From Solirubrobacterales bacterium (lineage in GTDB: Bacteria; Actinomycetota; Thermoleophilia; Solirubrobacterales; 70-9), in contig JADGPJ010000002.1 of NCBI GenBank assembly GCA_017882505.1, positions 17,073 to 81,072 on the forward strand: a DNA stretch of 64,000 nucleotides. The letters run 5' to 3'. The position numbers and the translations under genes were made by a program. Below are positions 47,404 through 57,046 of the stretch, piece by piece. Positions within the stretch are counted from its first letter, which is position 1. Each line of letters starts with the position of its first letter. The notes beneath the pieces were generated by a model. That model saw only the letters and a program-made list of their open reading frames with translations, made no database searches and was not told the origin of the DNA.

Positions 47404-48366
47404 CTAGTGACTGGCGGAGGTTGCTCCGCCGAGGTAAATGGCGGTGAGGGTCGAGAAGATGAATGCCTGCAACGTTGCGATAAGCCCGACCTCGAGGATG
47501 AAGAAGAAGAAGGCGAGCGGGAAGGTGAGGGCGCCCAGCGCGGCAATTCCCAGCAGCACCGCCAGCCCGCCGCCCATGAAGAGCAGTAGCAGGTGACCGG
47601 CGAGGATGTTGGCGAAAAGTCGGACGGAGAGCGAGATCAGGCGGGCGAAGTGGGAGATCGCCTCGATCACGAAGATGAACGCCTTGCCGATCGGGTTCAT
47701 GTCCTCCAGGCCTGGCGGCAGCCAGCTGCCCAGGTACTTGAAGAAGCCCTTGGCCCGGATCCCTTCGACGTGGTAGGAGACCCAGACGATCAGGGTCAGC
47801 ACCAGCGGGATCGAGAGGTTCGCGGTTGCGGCGTAGATCGCGAAGGACGGGATTTCGAGGCCGAAGACCGAGAAGGTGTGCTCGGTGTTGGTCGGCAGCG
47901 GCAGGAAGCCGATCATGTTCGAGAACCAGATCCAGAAGAAGAGCGCGGCGAGGAACGGGAACCAGCGGGCCGCCATCCCGGGCTCGAGGTTGCCACCGGT
48001 GATCGTGTTCTTGGTCAAGTCGTAGGCGACCTCGACCGCGGTCTGGACCCGGTTCGGCTTCTGGTGCATGCGGCGGGAGATCCAGACCATCGTGAAGATC
48101 GTCAGGGTGCTGGCGAGCAGCAGGTAGAAGACCGCTTTGTTGATGCTGAGGTCGATCCCGGCGAGGTGGATCGAGACCCACGGTTCGAGCTTGAACTCGT
48201 TCTGAGGCTTGAAGGATTCTTCCTTGCCGGAGCTGCCGAAGATCAGGAGCATCAGGATCGCGATGCCGAGGTAGACGCCGATCCCGATCAGCACCTTGTT
48301 CTTGGTGCTGAGGCCCGACTTCTTGGCGCTCTCGGGCGCCTCGACGGTTGCTCCCTCGGCGCTCAT
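47404..48366 (-). CDS. atpB: ATP synthase F0 subunit a
   Basis: 320 residues, about six membrane helices after a long N-terminal cytoplasmic segment (about 50 residues). The essential Arg is in SLSVRLFANILAGH, with the surrounding family motif. Additional conserved helix KAFIFVIEAISHFARLIS. Forms the proton half-channels next to the c-ring. The start overlaps the end of the atpI-like gene. Confidence 0.96.
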   Translation of the reverse strand: MSAEGATVEAPESAKKSGLSTKNKVLIGIGVYLGIAILMLLIFGSSGKEESFKPQNEFKLEPWVSIHLAGIDLSINKAVFYLLLASTLTIFTMVWISRRMHQKPNRVQTAVEVAYDLTKNTITGGNLEPGMAARWFPFLAALFFWIWFSNMIGFLPLPTNTEHTFSVFGLEIPSFAIYAATANLSIPLVLTLIVWVSYHVEGIRAKGFFKYLGSWLPPGLEDMNPIGKAFIFVIEAISHFARLISLSVRLFANILAGHLLLLFMGGGLAVLLGIAALGALTFPLAFFFFILEVGLIATLQAFIFSTLTAIYLGGATSASH

Positions 48367-48749
48367 CCGACCCCCTGGCCCTCTGGCTCACCGAAGAGGT
48401 GAGAGAGGCCCTGGGCGGCGAAGGAGACGGTGAAGAGGACGAGGACGAGGATCGCGGCGGCGAGTCCGGCTTCGCGCTCGGCGAGGCCGACCAGCAGCAC
48501 CGCGGTCGCCATCAGCCAGACCCGGCCTAGCGTGGTCGCGGCGACGATGCCCATCGCCTTCTGCCGATTGCCGGCGGCGAGCTCGGCCGTGGCGCGGCGC
48601 GTCGCGACCGTCTGGATCCCGCGCTGGACCAGCCAGGAACCGGCCGCAACCGCGTATCCGAGCAGGGGAAACCCTCCGAGCAGAAAGACTGCGAGCGCGG
48701 CGGCCAGCACGAGTAGGTCGACGTACTTGGGAGGAGACATAAAAGGCAC
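48363..48749 (-). CDS. atpI: ATP synthase subunit I-like membrane protein
   Basis: 128 residues with about four membrane helices (FLLGGFPLLGYAVAAGSWLV, VWLMATAVLLVGL and AAILVLVLFTVSF among them). Position immediately before atpB and size fit the AtpI assembly/scaffold protein. Sequence similarity to better-known AtpI is weak by eye, so the name rests partly on context. First gene of the atp operon. Confidence 0.65.
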   Translation of the reverse strand: MPFMSPPKYVDLLVLAAALAVFLLGGFPLLGYAVAAGSWLVQRGIQTVATRRATAELAAGNRQKAMGIVAATTLGRVWLMATAVLLVGLAEREAGLAAAILVLVLFTVSFAAQGLSHLFGEPEGQGVG

Positions 48750-48819
48750 CCGGCTCGGGGGTGAGCGGGCGGATGCCGACTATACCCAAAGGACCCCGCG
48801 ATCGGCATTCTGATGCGGG

Positions 48820-49953
48820 TTAGTGAGCCTTGCCACTTGGAGGAGACTCCAAGTCGATCGCCTCGAATTCTCCGGTCTCCGGATTGATCCGCCCGCGGCG
48901 CAGCTTGAGGATCTCGAGTACGAAGACGAGGTAGACGCTGGCGGCCAGCGCGACCAGCAGGCAGGCGGCCATCACCGCCGTCCAGAGAGCGTCGAAGTGG
49001 CCGTGGTTATCGCTGTAGGGGACGAAGCGCAGCGCCAGGGCCAGCCCCGCCATGACCAGGGTCCAGGCGTAGAGGTAGGCGATCGTGCGCCGCTGGGAGA
49101 AGCCGATGTTGGCCATCCGGTGGTGGAAGTGCCAGCTGTCGGCCTGGTAGATCGGCTGCCGGTATTTGAGCCGCTTGGCGACGACGAAGCCGGTGTCGAG
49201 GATCGGCACCGCGAGCACGATCAGCGGGAAGGCGAGGGCGATTACGGCGTTGGTCTTCAGCGCCCCCTGCACCGACGCGGTCGCCAGCAGGAAGCCGAGC
49301 AGGTTCGAGCCGGTGTCCCCCATGAAGCTGGACGCGGGTGGGAAGCCGTGGCGGAGGAAGCCGAGCGCGGCGCCGGCGGTCAACGCCGCCAGCACGCCGG
49401 CGGCGTTGCGTTCGAGCGAGAGCGCGATCGCGGCGAGGGCGATCGCGGCGATCGTGCAGACCCCGGCGGCGAGCCCGTCGACGCCGTCGAGGAAGTTGAT
49501 CACGTTGACCACGGCGACGATCCCGAGCACGGTCAGCGGGTAGGCGAGCCAACCGAGTTCGAAACCGCCGAAGAAAGGGAGGGTGAGGTTGTCGACGCGG
49601 ACCCCGGCCAGGACCGGGATCAGCGCCGCCCCGATCTGGCCGAGAAGCTTCGGCAGCGCCGGCAGGCTGTAGATGTCGTCAATGACCCCGACCGCGGCGA
49701 TCGCGACGGCGCCGAGCAGGATCGAGTGGCTCTCGCCGTCGCCCGGCAGCCAGATCCAGCCGGACACCTCAACCGCGACCAGGATCGCCAGCCCGGAGAG
49801 GCGCGGCATCGGCCGGTCGTGCAGGCCGCGCTCCTTCGGCTGATCGATCGCGCCCACCCTGAAGGCGAGCCTCTCCGCGTAGGGGACCAGCAGCCAGGCG
49901 ATCGCCGCGGCGGCGACGAAGGCGAGGACGGCGTCGGTGGTCGTCGGGCCCAT
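48820..49953 (-). CDS. WecA/TagO-type polyprenyl-phosphate glycosyl-1-phosphate transferase
   Basis: 377 residues with about ten membrane helices. Active-site motifs: VGVIDDIYSLP (catalytic Asp pair), NVINFLDGVDGLAAG, SSFMGDTGSNLLG and the HHH-type loop ADSWHFHHRM. Transfers a HexNAc-1-phosphate from UDP-sugar to undecaprenyl phosphate, the first membrane step of teichoic-acid-like or O-antigen-like polymers. It supplies the type of lipid carrier used by the LCP ligase 9 kb away (inference). The C-terminus is a short charged tail. Confidence 0.93.
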   Translation of the reverse strand: MGPTTTDAVLAFVAAAAIAWLLVPYAERLAFRVGAIDQPKERGLHDRPMPRLSGLAILVAVEVSGWIWLPGDGESHSILLGAVAIAAVGVIDDIYSLPALPKLLGQIGAALIPVLAGVRVDNLTLPFFGGFELGWLAYPLTVLGIVAVVNVINFLDGVDGLAAGVCTIAAIALAAIALSLERNAAGVLAALTAGAALGFLRHGFPPASSFMGDTGSNLLGFLLATASVQGALKTNAVIALAFPLIVLAVPILDTGFVVAKRLKYRQPIYQADSWHFHHRMANIGFSQRRTIAYLYAWTLVMAGLALALRFVPYSDNHGHFDALWTAVMAACLLVALAASVYLVFVLEILKLRRGRINPETGEFEAIDLESPPSGKAH

Positions 49954-49988
49954 GCGCTTTGCCCATGCGGAGAGCGGGCCGGCTCAGG

Positions 49989-51005
49989 CTACTTGAGGCT
50001 GTCGACGGCGCCCAGCGCGCCCTCGACCAGCGGCGCCGGGTCGCGTGGGTGCAGCACCCCGACCGGAGTCTGGCGCTTGGCCAGTACGAGCGACGCCGGG
50101 TCGGCCAGAACCTGGAGGCGCCCCTCGGCGATCAGCGCCTCGTCGACGCCGCCCATCTGCCCCGTGAAGGTGGTGAAGACCGGCGTCCCGAGGGCGACGG
50201 CCTCGCGGTTCATCGTCCCCCCCGCGCTGACGACGAGGTCGGCATAGGCGATCAGGCTCTGGGCGTCGATCGCCCGCTCGGGGACTATCAGGTTGGCGGC
50301 GCCGATCGCCCGCGCTGCGATGCCCTGCTCCTCGGTGCGGGGGATGATCACCGCCTGCGCCTCGCTCGCCGCGGCAAGACGGCGGATCGTCTCTCCGTAG
50401 AGATCGTTGCGGGCGTGGTACTCGGAGGTCTCGGGCGGCGGCCGCACCACCACCAGCACCTTCTGCCGGTCGAGGCCGAGCTCGTCGAGGACCGCCGGGT
50501 CGGGCTCGAAGTCGGCCAGGTAGTACTCCTCCTTCAGGCCCGGGTAGCGGATCAGCTTCGATGCCTTGGCGCCGATCTTCTCCAGGCGATCGACCGGGAT
50601 CGACTCCGGCGCCAGCACCCGGCGCGCGAGCCGAAAGGCGATCTGCCGCTGCAGCCGCGCGAACTCGTAGTCCTGCATCTGCACCGAGGGGACGCGGAAG
50701 AGGTAGGAGACGACGGCGAGGTCGACCGAGCCGTGACCGATCGCGAGTTGCGGCCGCTGATCCCAGACGACCCCGGCCAGCCGCGAGGAGCGGCTGCCGA
50801 GCGCCCAGGCCTTGCCCAGCCGCGAAGCGCCGCCGTGCTCGCCGACGGTCGTGTACGGCAGCCCGAGCCGATCGAGGATGCCGAGCGTCTGCCCGTACTC
50901 ACGCGCGGTGATGAAGACCTCGTGTCCCTGCGCTTCGAGCCGCTCGACGATCGGCCGCAGCACCAGGGGGTGCGCCGCCGCCGTGCAATCGATCCAGACC
51001 CGCAT
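49989..51005 (-). CDS. DUF354 family protein (glycosyltransferase-like)
   Basis: 338 residues. It begins MRVWIDCTAAAHPLVLRPIV, the DUF354 start (predicted GT-B-like fold), and has SAGGTMNREAVALGTPVFTTF near the C-terminus, the nucleotide-sugar-binding-like region of GT-B glycosyltransferases. Many members sit in polysaccharide clusters. The exact reaction is unknown. Lies between glyA and wecA on the same strand. Confidence 0.82.
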   Translation of the reverse strand: MRVWIDCTAAAHPLVLRPIVERLEAQGHEVFITAREYGQTLGILDRLGLPYTTVGEHGGASRLGKAWALGSRSSRLAGVVWDQRPQLAIGHGSVDLAVVSYLFRVPSVQMQDYEFARLQRQIAFRLARRVLAPESIPVDRLEKIGAKASKLIRYPGLKEEYYLADFEPDPAVLDELGLDRQKVLVVVRPPPETSEYHARNDLYGETIRRLAAASEAQAVIIPRTEEQGIAARAIGAANLIVPERAIDAQSLIAYADLVVSAGGTMNREAVALGTPVFTTFTGQMGGVDEALIAEGRLQVLADPASLVLAKRQTPVGVLHPRDPAPLVEGALGAVDSLK

Positions 51006-51067
51006 GGCGCGACCCTAGCTATCGAGGGCGGCGCGATGCGGGTCAGGGGGCCGAGAGGCCCGTCGTC

Positions 51068-52348
51068 CTAGACCGCGGTCGGAGAGAGCTGCGGGTAGAG
51101 CGGGTAGCGATCGATCAGCGACGCGGTCCGGCCCTGGAGGCCGTCCTTCTCGAAGACGAAGTCACCGTTGAGGGCGATCGCGATCACCCTGGCGATCTCG
51201 GTCATGTCGTCCTCGACCATGCCACGGGTGGTCAGCGCCGGGGTGCCGATCCGCAGCCCCGACGGATTCATCGGAGGCCGCTCGTCGAACGGGATTGCGT
51301 TGCGGTTGACGGTGATCCCGATCGCCTCGAGCCGGTCCTCGGCGCTCTGGCCGTCGAGCCCGGTGGGGGTAAGGTCGACCAGGACCAGGTGGACGTCGGT
51401 GCCGCCGGTGAGGACCGGGATGCCTCCACCTTCGAGTCCGGCGGCAAGCGCCCGCGCGTTGGCGACGGTCTGGCGCTGACGCGCCCGGAACGGCGCCGTC
51501 GCCGCGATCCGCATCGCCACCGCCTTGGCGGCGATCGTGTGCATCAGCGGGCCGCCCTGCTGGCCGGGGAAGATCGCTTTGTCGACCGCTTTGGCGTGCT
51601 CCTCGCGGCAGAGGATCATGCCGCTGCGGGGGCCGCAGAGGGTCTTGTGGATCGTCGTCGTGACGACGTCGGCGTGCTCGACCGGGTTCGGGTGCTCGCC
51701 GGCGGCGACGAGGCCGGCGAAGTGGGCCATGTCGACCATCAACTTCGCTCCGACCGAGTCGGCGATCTCGCGGAAGGCGGCGAAGTCGAGCTGGCGCGGG
51801 TAGGCGGACCAGCCGGCGACGATCAGCTTCGGCTTGTGCTCGTTCGCCAGGCGCTCGACCTCCTCCATGTCGACCCGGAAGTCCTCACGGCTGACGTGGT
51901 AGGCGACCGGCTCGTAGAGCTTGCCGGAGACGTTCAGTTTCATCCCGTGGCTGAGGTGGCCGCCGTGGTCGAGCGCGAGGCCGAGAATCGTGTCACCGGG
52001 TTCGATCAGCGCCATGTAGGCGGCGTTGTTGGCCTGGGCGCCGGCGTGGGCCTGAACGTTGGCGTGCTCGGCGCCGAAGAGCTCCTTGGCGCGGTCGATC
52101 GCCAACTGCTCGGCGACGTCGACCTCCTCGCAGCCGCCGTAGTAGCGGCGGCCCGGATAGCCCTCGGCGTACTTGTTGGTCAGCACCGAGCCGACCGCTT
52201 CGAGGATCGCCTGCGGGACGAAGTTCTCCGAGGCGATCATCTCCAGGGTGCGCTGCTGGCGCCGTAGCTCGGCGTCGAGGACGGCGGCGATCTCACCGTC
52301 GACCTCGGCCAGGGGTGCGGTTTGGAAGTTCTCCGGCAACTCGCTCAC
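51068..52348 (-). CDS. glyA: Serine hydroxymethyltransferase
   Basis: 426 residues from GTG at 52348. A PLP enzyme converting serine and tetrahydrofolate to glycine and methylene-THF. Typical blocks: [35 protein letters not shown], and the PLP-Lys motif [34 protein letters not shown] holds the cofactor Asp/His. Divergent from the lysyl-oxidase-like gene with 40 bp between starts. Confidence 0.97.
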   Translation of the reverse strand: MSELPENFQTAPLAEVDGEIAAVLDAELRRQQRTLEMIASENFVPQAILEAVGSVLTNKYAEGYPGRRYYGGCEEVDVAEQLAIDRAKELFGAEHANVQAHAGAQANNAAYMALIEPGDTILGLALDHGGHLSHGMKLNVSGKLYEPVAYHVSREDFRVDMEEVERLANEHKPKLIVAGWSAYPRQLDFAAFREIADSVGAKLMVDMAHFAGLVAAGEHPNPVEHADVVTTTIHKTLCGPRSGMILCREEHAKAVDKAIFPGQQGGPLMHTIAAKAVAMRIAATAPFRARQRQTVANARALAAGLEGGGIPVLTGGTDVHLVLVDLTPTGLDGQSAEDRLEAIGITVNRNAIPFDERPPMNPSGLRIGTPALTTRGMVEDDMTEIARVIAIALNGDFVFEKDGLQGRTASLIDRYPLYPQLSPTAV

Positions 52349-52388
52349 AGAGGGCGACCATAGCAACGGCCCGGGATAGTCTCGCCAG

Positions 52389-53153
52389 GTGAAATACCGC
52401 CTACCGATCCTCGCCGCCGTCCTCCTCGCCGCCGCCGCGCTGCCGGCCGCGACCCAGGCCAAGGTCGAGAATCCCTGCCAGGGACCCGAAGCCCACGAGC
52501 TCCTCTGCCCCAACCTGCGTATCGGGGCGCCATCCGAACTCTACGTCCAGGACGCCGGCCTCGGGCGCCAGCTGCTGCGGGCGACGAGCGACGTGCGCAG
52601 CCGCGGTCGCGGCCCGATGGAGCTGCGCGGTCATCGTGACGGGCGCCGGACCATGCGCACCAACCAGCGGATCTACCGGGTCGGCGGCGGCCACCTCGAC
52701 GTCCGCAGCCAAGCCACCCTCAACTTCACCAACGTCGGCTACTACTGGGGAGGCTCCTACTGGAAGGTCCACCAGCTGGCTCGCTTCGAGCTGCGACGCG
52801 CCAGCCCCGGCGGCGAGCTCGGCCCCGTCGTCCGCGTCGGACCCAAGCTCAACTACTGCATGCGCGACCTCGAGCGCACGCGCCCGGGTGCCCACTCGCC
52901 GTCCACTCGTCATTACCCCGGCTGTAATCAGAACCCGTACCAGGACCACGTCACGCTGGGAACCTCGGTCGGCTGGTCGGACATCTACCCCGCCGACTAC
53001 GACAAGCAGTGGGTCAACGTCGCCGGCCTGCGCGGCTGCTTCGCGCTGACGATGACGGTCGACCCCCAGCACCTGCTCTTCGAGTCCAACGAGAACGACA
53101 ACACCTCCCGCCGCCTGGTCCGCCTGCCCTTCCGCGGCGACACGGGCTGCTAG
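52389..53153 (+). CDS. Exported lysyl-oxidase-like protein with degenerate copper site
   Basis: 254 residues. Signal peptide 1-24. The remainder resembles lysyl oxidase: [10 protein letters not shown] aligns with the human GHKASFCLED block, whose Lys forms the LTQ cofactor (here K153). [14 protein letters not shown] aligns with YDTYGADIDCQWID, whose Tyr is the second LTQ residue (here Y200). [16 protein letters not shown] aligns with the NPSYLVPESDYTNN end. The copper site HxHxH is mostly lost, with only H128 in [11 protein letters not shown] left. An active copper amine oxidase is therefore doubtful. Alignment is by eye and memory. Confidence 0.75.
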   Translation: MKYRLPILAAVLLAAAALPAATQAKVENPCQGPEAHELLCPNLRIGAPSELYVQDAGLGRQLLRATSDVRSRGRGPMELRGHRDGRRTMRTNQRIYRVGGGHLDVRSQATLNFTNVGYYWGGSYWKVHQLARFELRRASPGGELGPVVRVGPKLNYCMRDLERTRPGAHSPSTRHYPGCNQNPYQDHVTLGTSVGWSDIYPADYDKQWVNVAGLRGCFALTMTVDPQHLLFESNENDNTSRRLVRLPFRGDTGC

Positions 53154-53155
53154 CT

Positions 53156-53806
53156 CTAGCCGAGGCCGACCGAGGCCAGGGCGCTGGCGAGGTCGCCCGG
53201 GGAGAGCGCGCCCTGGCGCAGGATCTCCCAGCCACCGTCCTCCTCGATCGTGGCGATGTCGACCACGGTCGAGGGCAACCCGGTCAGCTCGCCGCCGTCG
53301 ATCGCCAGGTCGGCGCCGGCGATGACCGAGGCGGGTACGTCGGCGAACTTGCCGGGAGGCGGCTCGCCGCTGAGGTTCGCCGAGGTCTGGAAGACCGGGC
53401 ACATGGCGCCGGCCAGGGGACCGGCGAGAAGGCGGATGCCGAGCCGCCCGACGTCCTCGCGGCAAGCCAGCGGGTAGCGGTGCCCGGGGTTGGCGACGAC
53501 GAGCGTGACCGGGCCGGGGAGCAGGGCGCTGACGACCGCCGCCGTGCGCGGGCCGAGGCCGGCGACAAGCTCCCGCATCGCCAGCGGCGAGAAGTACATG
53601 ACCGCCGAGGATTTGCCCTCGTCGCGCCCCTTGAGGCGGTGGATCCGGGCGATCGCCGAGACGTCGAGCGGATCGCAGGCGAGGCCGTAGAGACCGTCGG
53701 AGGGGAAGACGACGACGCCGCCGGCGGACACGCAGCGCTGCAGCTCCTTGCGGGCGGTGCCGCTTGCCGCCGAGATGACCCGGGTCCTGTCCTCTGCGCT
53801 CACCAC
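53156..53806 (-). CDS. tsaC: L-threonylcarbamoyladenylate synthase (Sua5/YrdC/TsaC family)
   Basis: 216 residues. First step in the t6A modification of ANN-decoding tRNAs. N-terminal block VVVFPSDGLYGLACDPLD, nucleotide-binding GLGPRTAAVVSALLPGPVTLVV, and the family signature VFQTSANLSGEPPP. No C-terminal Sua5 domain. The start overlaps prmC by 7 nt, as part of the rpmE-DUF1385-prfA-prmC-tsaC run typical of bacteria. The HRLKGRDEGKSSAV block includes the substrate Lys region. Confidence 0.93.
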   Translation of the reverse strand: MVSAEDRTRVISAASGTARKELQRCVSAGGVVVFPSDGLYGLACDPLDVSAIARIHRLKGRDEGKSSAVMYFSPLAMRELVAGLGPRTAAVVSALLPGPVTLVVANPGHRYPLACREDVGRLGIRLLAGPLAGAMCPVFQTSANLSGEPPPGKFADVPASVIAGADLAIDGGELTGLPSTVVDIATIEEDGGWEILRQGALSPGDLASALASVGLG

Positions 53807-54672
53807 TCACCCACCACGACCCGCTCGATGCCGGCCAGGTCGGCTCGGACGTCGACGGACGGGAATCCGACCGCGCCCAGCATCGCGGCCACGGCGCCGG
53901 CCTGTCCCTCCCCGACCTCCAGCGCCATCGCCGCCGAACTCGCGCCTTGTTGCGTATGGCCGAACAAAGCCCGAACTCGACCGCCGAGCAGGGCACGGTA
54001 GGCATCGAGGCCGTCAGTGCCGGCGAGCAGGGCCTCGCGGGGCTCCCACTGGGTCACCTCGGGTTGGAGGGACGCCCAGTCGGCCTCGGCGACGTAGGGA
54101 AGGTTGGCGACGATCAGGTCGAAGCCCTCCCCCGCCGGGATCGAGCCGTCGAGGAAACGGACGCGGTCGGCCAGGCCGAGGCGCTCGGCGTTGCCGCGCG
54201 CCACCTCCAGCGCCCGGGGCGAGGTGTCCGTCGCCGTGATCTCACAGCCCGGGAGCTCGGCGGCGATCGCCAGGGCGATCGCGCCGGATCCGGTGCCGAC
54301 GTCGAGCACGGTCGCCGGGCGGCGCTCCAGCGCCAGTTCGACCAGCAGCTCGGTCTCCGGGCGCGGCACCAGGACCCGCCGGTCGACCGCCAGCTCGATG
54401 TTGCGGAAGCCTTTGCGGCCGACGATGTAGGCGACCGGCTCGCGCCGCAGCCGCCGCCGCACCATTTCACCGAAGAGTCGCGCCGCCGCGGGCGGCACCT
54501 CCGCCCCGGGATCGGCGACCAACGCCGCTCGGTCGACACCCATCGCCTCGGCGAGCAGCAGTTCGGCGTCGAGCCTGGCCTGTTCCACGCCGGCAGCCCG
54601 CATCGCATCGACGGCCGCATGCATCGCTTCGCGAATTTCCGACATCTCAGCTGCGGTGGCGACCGAGGTCAC
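53800..54672 (-). CDS. prmC: Protein-(glutamine-N5) methyltransferase for release factors
   Basis: 290 residues, GTG start at 54672. An SAM-dependent enzyme that methylates the Gln of the GGQ motif of release factors 1 and 2. SAM site VLDVGTGSGAIALAIA, catalytic motif NLPYV (variant of NPPY), and an N-terminal helical domain with LPRREPVAYIVGRKGF-like (RREPVAYIVGRKGF) recognition region. Located 6 nt after prfA, its substrate. Confidence 0.95.
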   Translation of the reverse strand: MTSVATAAEMSEIREAMHAAVDAMRAAGVEQARLDAELLLAEAMGVDRAALVADPGAEVPPAAARLFGEMVRRRLRREPVAYIVGRKGFRNIELAVDRRVLVPRPETELLVELALERRPATVLDVGTGSGAIALAIAAELPGCEITATDTSPRALEVARGNAERLGLADRVRFLDGSIPAGEGFDLIVANLPYVAEADWASLQPEVTQWEPREALLAGTDGLDAYRALLGGRVRALFGHTQQGASSAAMALEVGEGQAGAVAAMLGAVGFPSVDVRADLAGIERVVVGEW

Positions 54673-54677
54673 TCACA

Positions 54678-55742
54678 TCAGCCAACCGTGGCGGTCTCGA
54701 GGCGCTGGCGCTTCTCCTCCGCTGCCAGCGCGTCGGTGAACTCCGAAAGGTCGCCGCCGAGCACGCCGTCGAGGTTGTGCGAGGTCAGCTTGATCCTGTG
54801 GTCGGTGACCCGGCCCTGGGGGAAGTTGTAGGTGCGAACCTTCTCGGAGCGCTCGCCGCTGCCGACCTGGGCCTTGCGCTCGGAGGCGATCTTCGCCTGC
54901 TGTTCGGCCAGCTCGCGCTCGTAGAGGCGAGCGCGCAGCACCCGCATCGCCCGGTCCTTGTTCTGAAGCTGGGACTTCTCGTCCTGCATCGAGACGACGA
55001 TGCCCGTCGGTTTGTGGGTGATCCGCACGGCCGAGTCGGTCGTGTTGACCGACTGCCCGCCCGGTCCGGAGGAGCGGTAGACGTCGACCTGGAGATCGTT
55101 CTGGTCGACCTCGACCTCGACCTCCTCGGCCTCGGGCAGGACGGCGATGGTCGCGGTCGAGGTGTGGATTCGACCCTGCGACTCGGTCTCGGGGACGCGC
55201 TGGACCCGGTGGGTCCCTCCCTCGAACTTGAAGACCGAGTAGGCCCCGTCTCCCTTCACGCCGAGGGTGACCTCCTTGAAGCCACCGACCTCGGAAACCG
55301 ACTGCGAGAGGATCTCGGTCGAGAAGCCGCGCTCCTCGGCGTAACGGGTCAGCATCTTGTAGAGGTCGCCGGCGAACAGAGCCGCCTCGTCCCCCCCGGT
55401 TCCGGCCCTGATCTCGACGATCACGTTCTTGTCGTCGTTGGGGTCCCGCTCGACCATCGCCAGCCGGATCTCCTCTTCGAGCTCCGCCAGCCGCGCCGGT
55501 GCCTCGTCGACGACCTTGCGCATTTCGGCGTCCTCGGCCTCGGCGAGCAGCTCCCGCGCCCCTTCGAGATCGTCCTTCAGCGTCGAGTACTCCCCTGCCA
55601 GCTCGCGAGCCGGCTGCAGGTCCCTGTATTCACGCCCCACCTCGGCGTAGCGCTCGCGGTCCGCGATCACCGCAGGGTCGGACATCTGCCCCTCCAACTC
55701 GGAGAAGCGCGCCTCAATCTGCTCAACAAGCTGATCGATCAT
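54678..55742 (-). CDS. prfA: Peptide chain release factor 1
   Basis: 354 residues. Recognises UAA and UAG. Distinguished from RF2 by the PxT-type anticodon tripeptide in RVPETESQGRIHTST. The catalytic GGQ is in GPGGQSVNTTDSAVRIT. The helical N-terminal domain spans 1-100. Upstream DUF1385 gene is 53 nt away; downstream prmC modifies the GGQ glutamine. Confidence 0.97.
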   Translation of the reverse strand: MIDQLVEQIEARFSELEGQMSDPAVIADRERYAEVGREYRDLQPARELAGEYSTLKDDLEGARELLAEAEDAEMRKVVDEAPARLAELEEEIRLAMVERDPNDDKNVIVEIRAGTGGDEAALFAGDLYKMLTRYAEERGFSTEILSQSVSEVGGFKEVTLGVKGDGAYSVFKFEGGTHRVQRVPETESQGRIHTSTATIAVLPEAEEVEVEVDQNDLQVDVYRSSGPGGQSVNTTDSAVRITHKPTGIVVSMQDEKSQLQNKDRAMRVLRARLYERELAEQQAKIASERKAQVGSGERSEKVRTYNFPQGRVTDHRIKLTSHNLDGVLGGDLSEFTDALAAEEKRQRLETATVG

Positions 55743-55794
55743 GGAGACAAGATAGACGGGAGAGCCACGTCGCCGACCCGGCTCGCCGCCTGTC

Positions 55795-56811
55795 TCAGGC
55801 GACTATCTCGATGTGCTGCTGCTTGGCGGCCTCCTCGGGATTCTCCCGAGCGAGGACGGCATTCAAGGAGGCGATCGCAACCGCGAGCTGCTCTTCGTCC
55901 GGCTCGCGGGTGGTCAGGTTCTGCAGCATCAGCCCTGGCCACATCACCGCCCGAACCCAGCGTTTGCGCCGGTTTTTGCCCGCCCACTTGATCACCTCGT
56001 AGGAGAGGCCGGCGATCAGCGGTATGCCGAGGATGCGTGAGAGCACCAGCCAGTACCAGGCGGGCAGTCCGATCGGGGCGAAGACGAAGATCGCCAGCAC
56101 CATCACGATCAGCAGGAAGCTGGTGCCGCAGCGCGGGTGCAACCGCGAGTAGAGCTTGGCCCGCGAGGGGACCAGCTCGTCTTCGGCCTCGTAGCAGGAG
56201 ATCGTCTTGTGCTCGGCGCCGTGGTACTCGAAGACCCGCCGCAGATCCGGCATCCTGCTGATCGCGGCGATGTAGCCGATGAAGATCCCCGTCCGCAGCA
56301 GGCCCTCGATCAGCCAGAAGAGGAAGGGTGAGCCGAGCTGGTCCTTGATCAGGCTGGTCAGACCGACCGGGACGACGAAGAAGAGGCCGACCGAGAGCAG
56401 CAGCGAGAAGACGATCGTCAGACCCCAGACCCAGCCGCCGATCTCCTCTTTCTCGCCCTCTTCGTCCTCCTCCATCTGGGCGTTGGCCGAGATCGCAAGA
56501 GCTTTGAAGCCGATCTTCATCGACTCGCCGAGGGCGACGACGCCGCGGAGCACCGGCAGGCGCCAGATCCGGTGACGCCGGGCCCAGGGGACCAGCTTCT
56601 CGGACTCGATTTCGATCTGGCCCTCGGGTGTGCGCACCGCGACCGCCCAGACCGAGACGCCGCGCATCATCACGCCCTCCAGCACCGCCTGCCCACCGAC
56701 CGGCGCGTCGCGCTTGGCGACCAGAGCGCCGTCGGGCATGCGGAGCTCGTCACCGCCGCCGTTGGCGGAGGTGACCTGGGATGCCTGTGCCGAGCCCGCC
56801 GGCGGGCTCAC
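55795..56811 (-). CDS. DUF1385 (YqhQ-like) membrane protein
   Basis: 338 residues. N-terminal GGQAVLEGVMMRGVSVWAVAVR is the family's opening. An acidic loop (EEDEEGEKEEIGG) separates the first soluble part from about four membrane helices in the middle. A likely metal site is formed by EYHGAEHK and HPRCGTSFLL. Function unknown in general; the family is commonly next to prfA and rpmE in actinobacteria and Firmicutes. The start is 4 nt after the rpmE stop region, same strand. Confidence 0.9.
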   Translation of the reverse strand: MSPPAGSAQASQVTSANGGGDELRMPDGALVAKRDAPVGGQAVLEGVMMRGVSVWAVAVRTPEGQIEIESEKLVPWARRHRIWRLPVLRGVVALGESMKIGFKALAISANAQMEEDEEGEKEEIGGWVWGLTIVFSLLLSVGLFFVVPVGLTSLIKDQLGSPFLFWLIEGLLRTGIFIGYIAAISRMPDLRRVFEYHGAEHKTISCYEAEDELVPSRAKLYSRLHPRCGTSFLLIVMVLAIFVFAPIGLPAWYWLVLSRILGIPLIAGLSYEVIKWAGKNRRKRWVRAVMWPGLMLQNLTTREPDEEQLAVAIASLNAVLARENPEEAAKQQHIEIVA

Positions 56812-56814
56812 CGG

Positions 56815-57027
56815 CTACTTCCCGGCCCGGTGCTTGGCAGCGCGGCGCTGGAAGCGCTCGACGCGGCCACCGGTGTCAACCAGCTTCTGCTTGCCGGTGT
56901 AGAACGGATGGCACTCTGAGCAGAGCTCTACATGGAGGTCGTCCTTGGTCGACCGCGTGTAGAACTGATTGCCGCACGAGCAATGCACGTTGGCAAGCGT
57001 GTAATCGGGGTGAATTCCAGTCTTCAT
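56815..57027 (-). CDS. rpmE: Ribosomal protein L31, zinc-binding form
   Basis: 70 residues from ATG at 57027 ([19 protein letters not shown]). Four Cys in CSCG and [12 protein letters not shown] make a zinc site, i.e. the zinc-containing (C+) type. An ATG two codons upstream (57033) is possible. The 50S subunit protein at the central bridge. Basic C-terminus. Confidence 0.96.
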   Translation of the reverse strand: MKTGIHPDYTLANVHCSCGNQFYTRSTKDDLHVELCSECHPFYTGKQKLVDTGGRVERFQRRAAKHRAGK

Positions 57028-57046
57028 CCCCATTAAGTCTAGAGGA

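Noticed and set aside
48820-49953. MraY (peptidoglycan lipid I synthase) for the 48820-49953 product
   Set aside because: The location is away from the division/cell-wall mur genes, and the loop ADSWHFHHRM fits the WecA/TagO side of the superfamily better.
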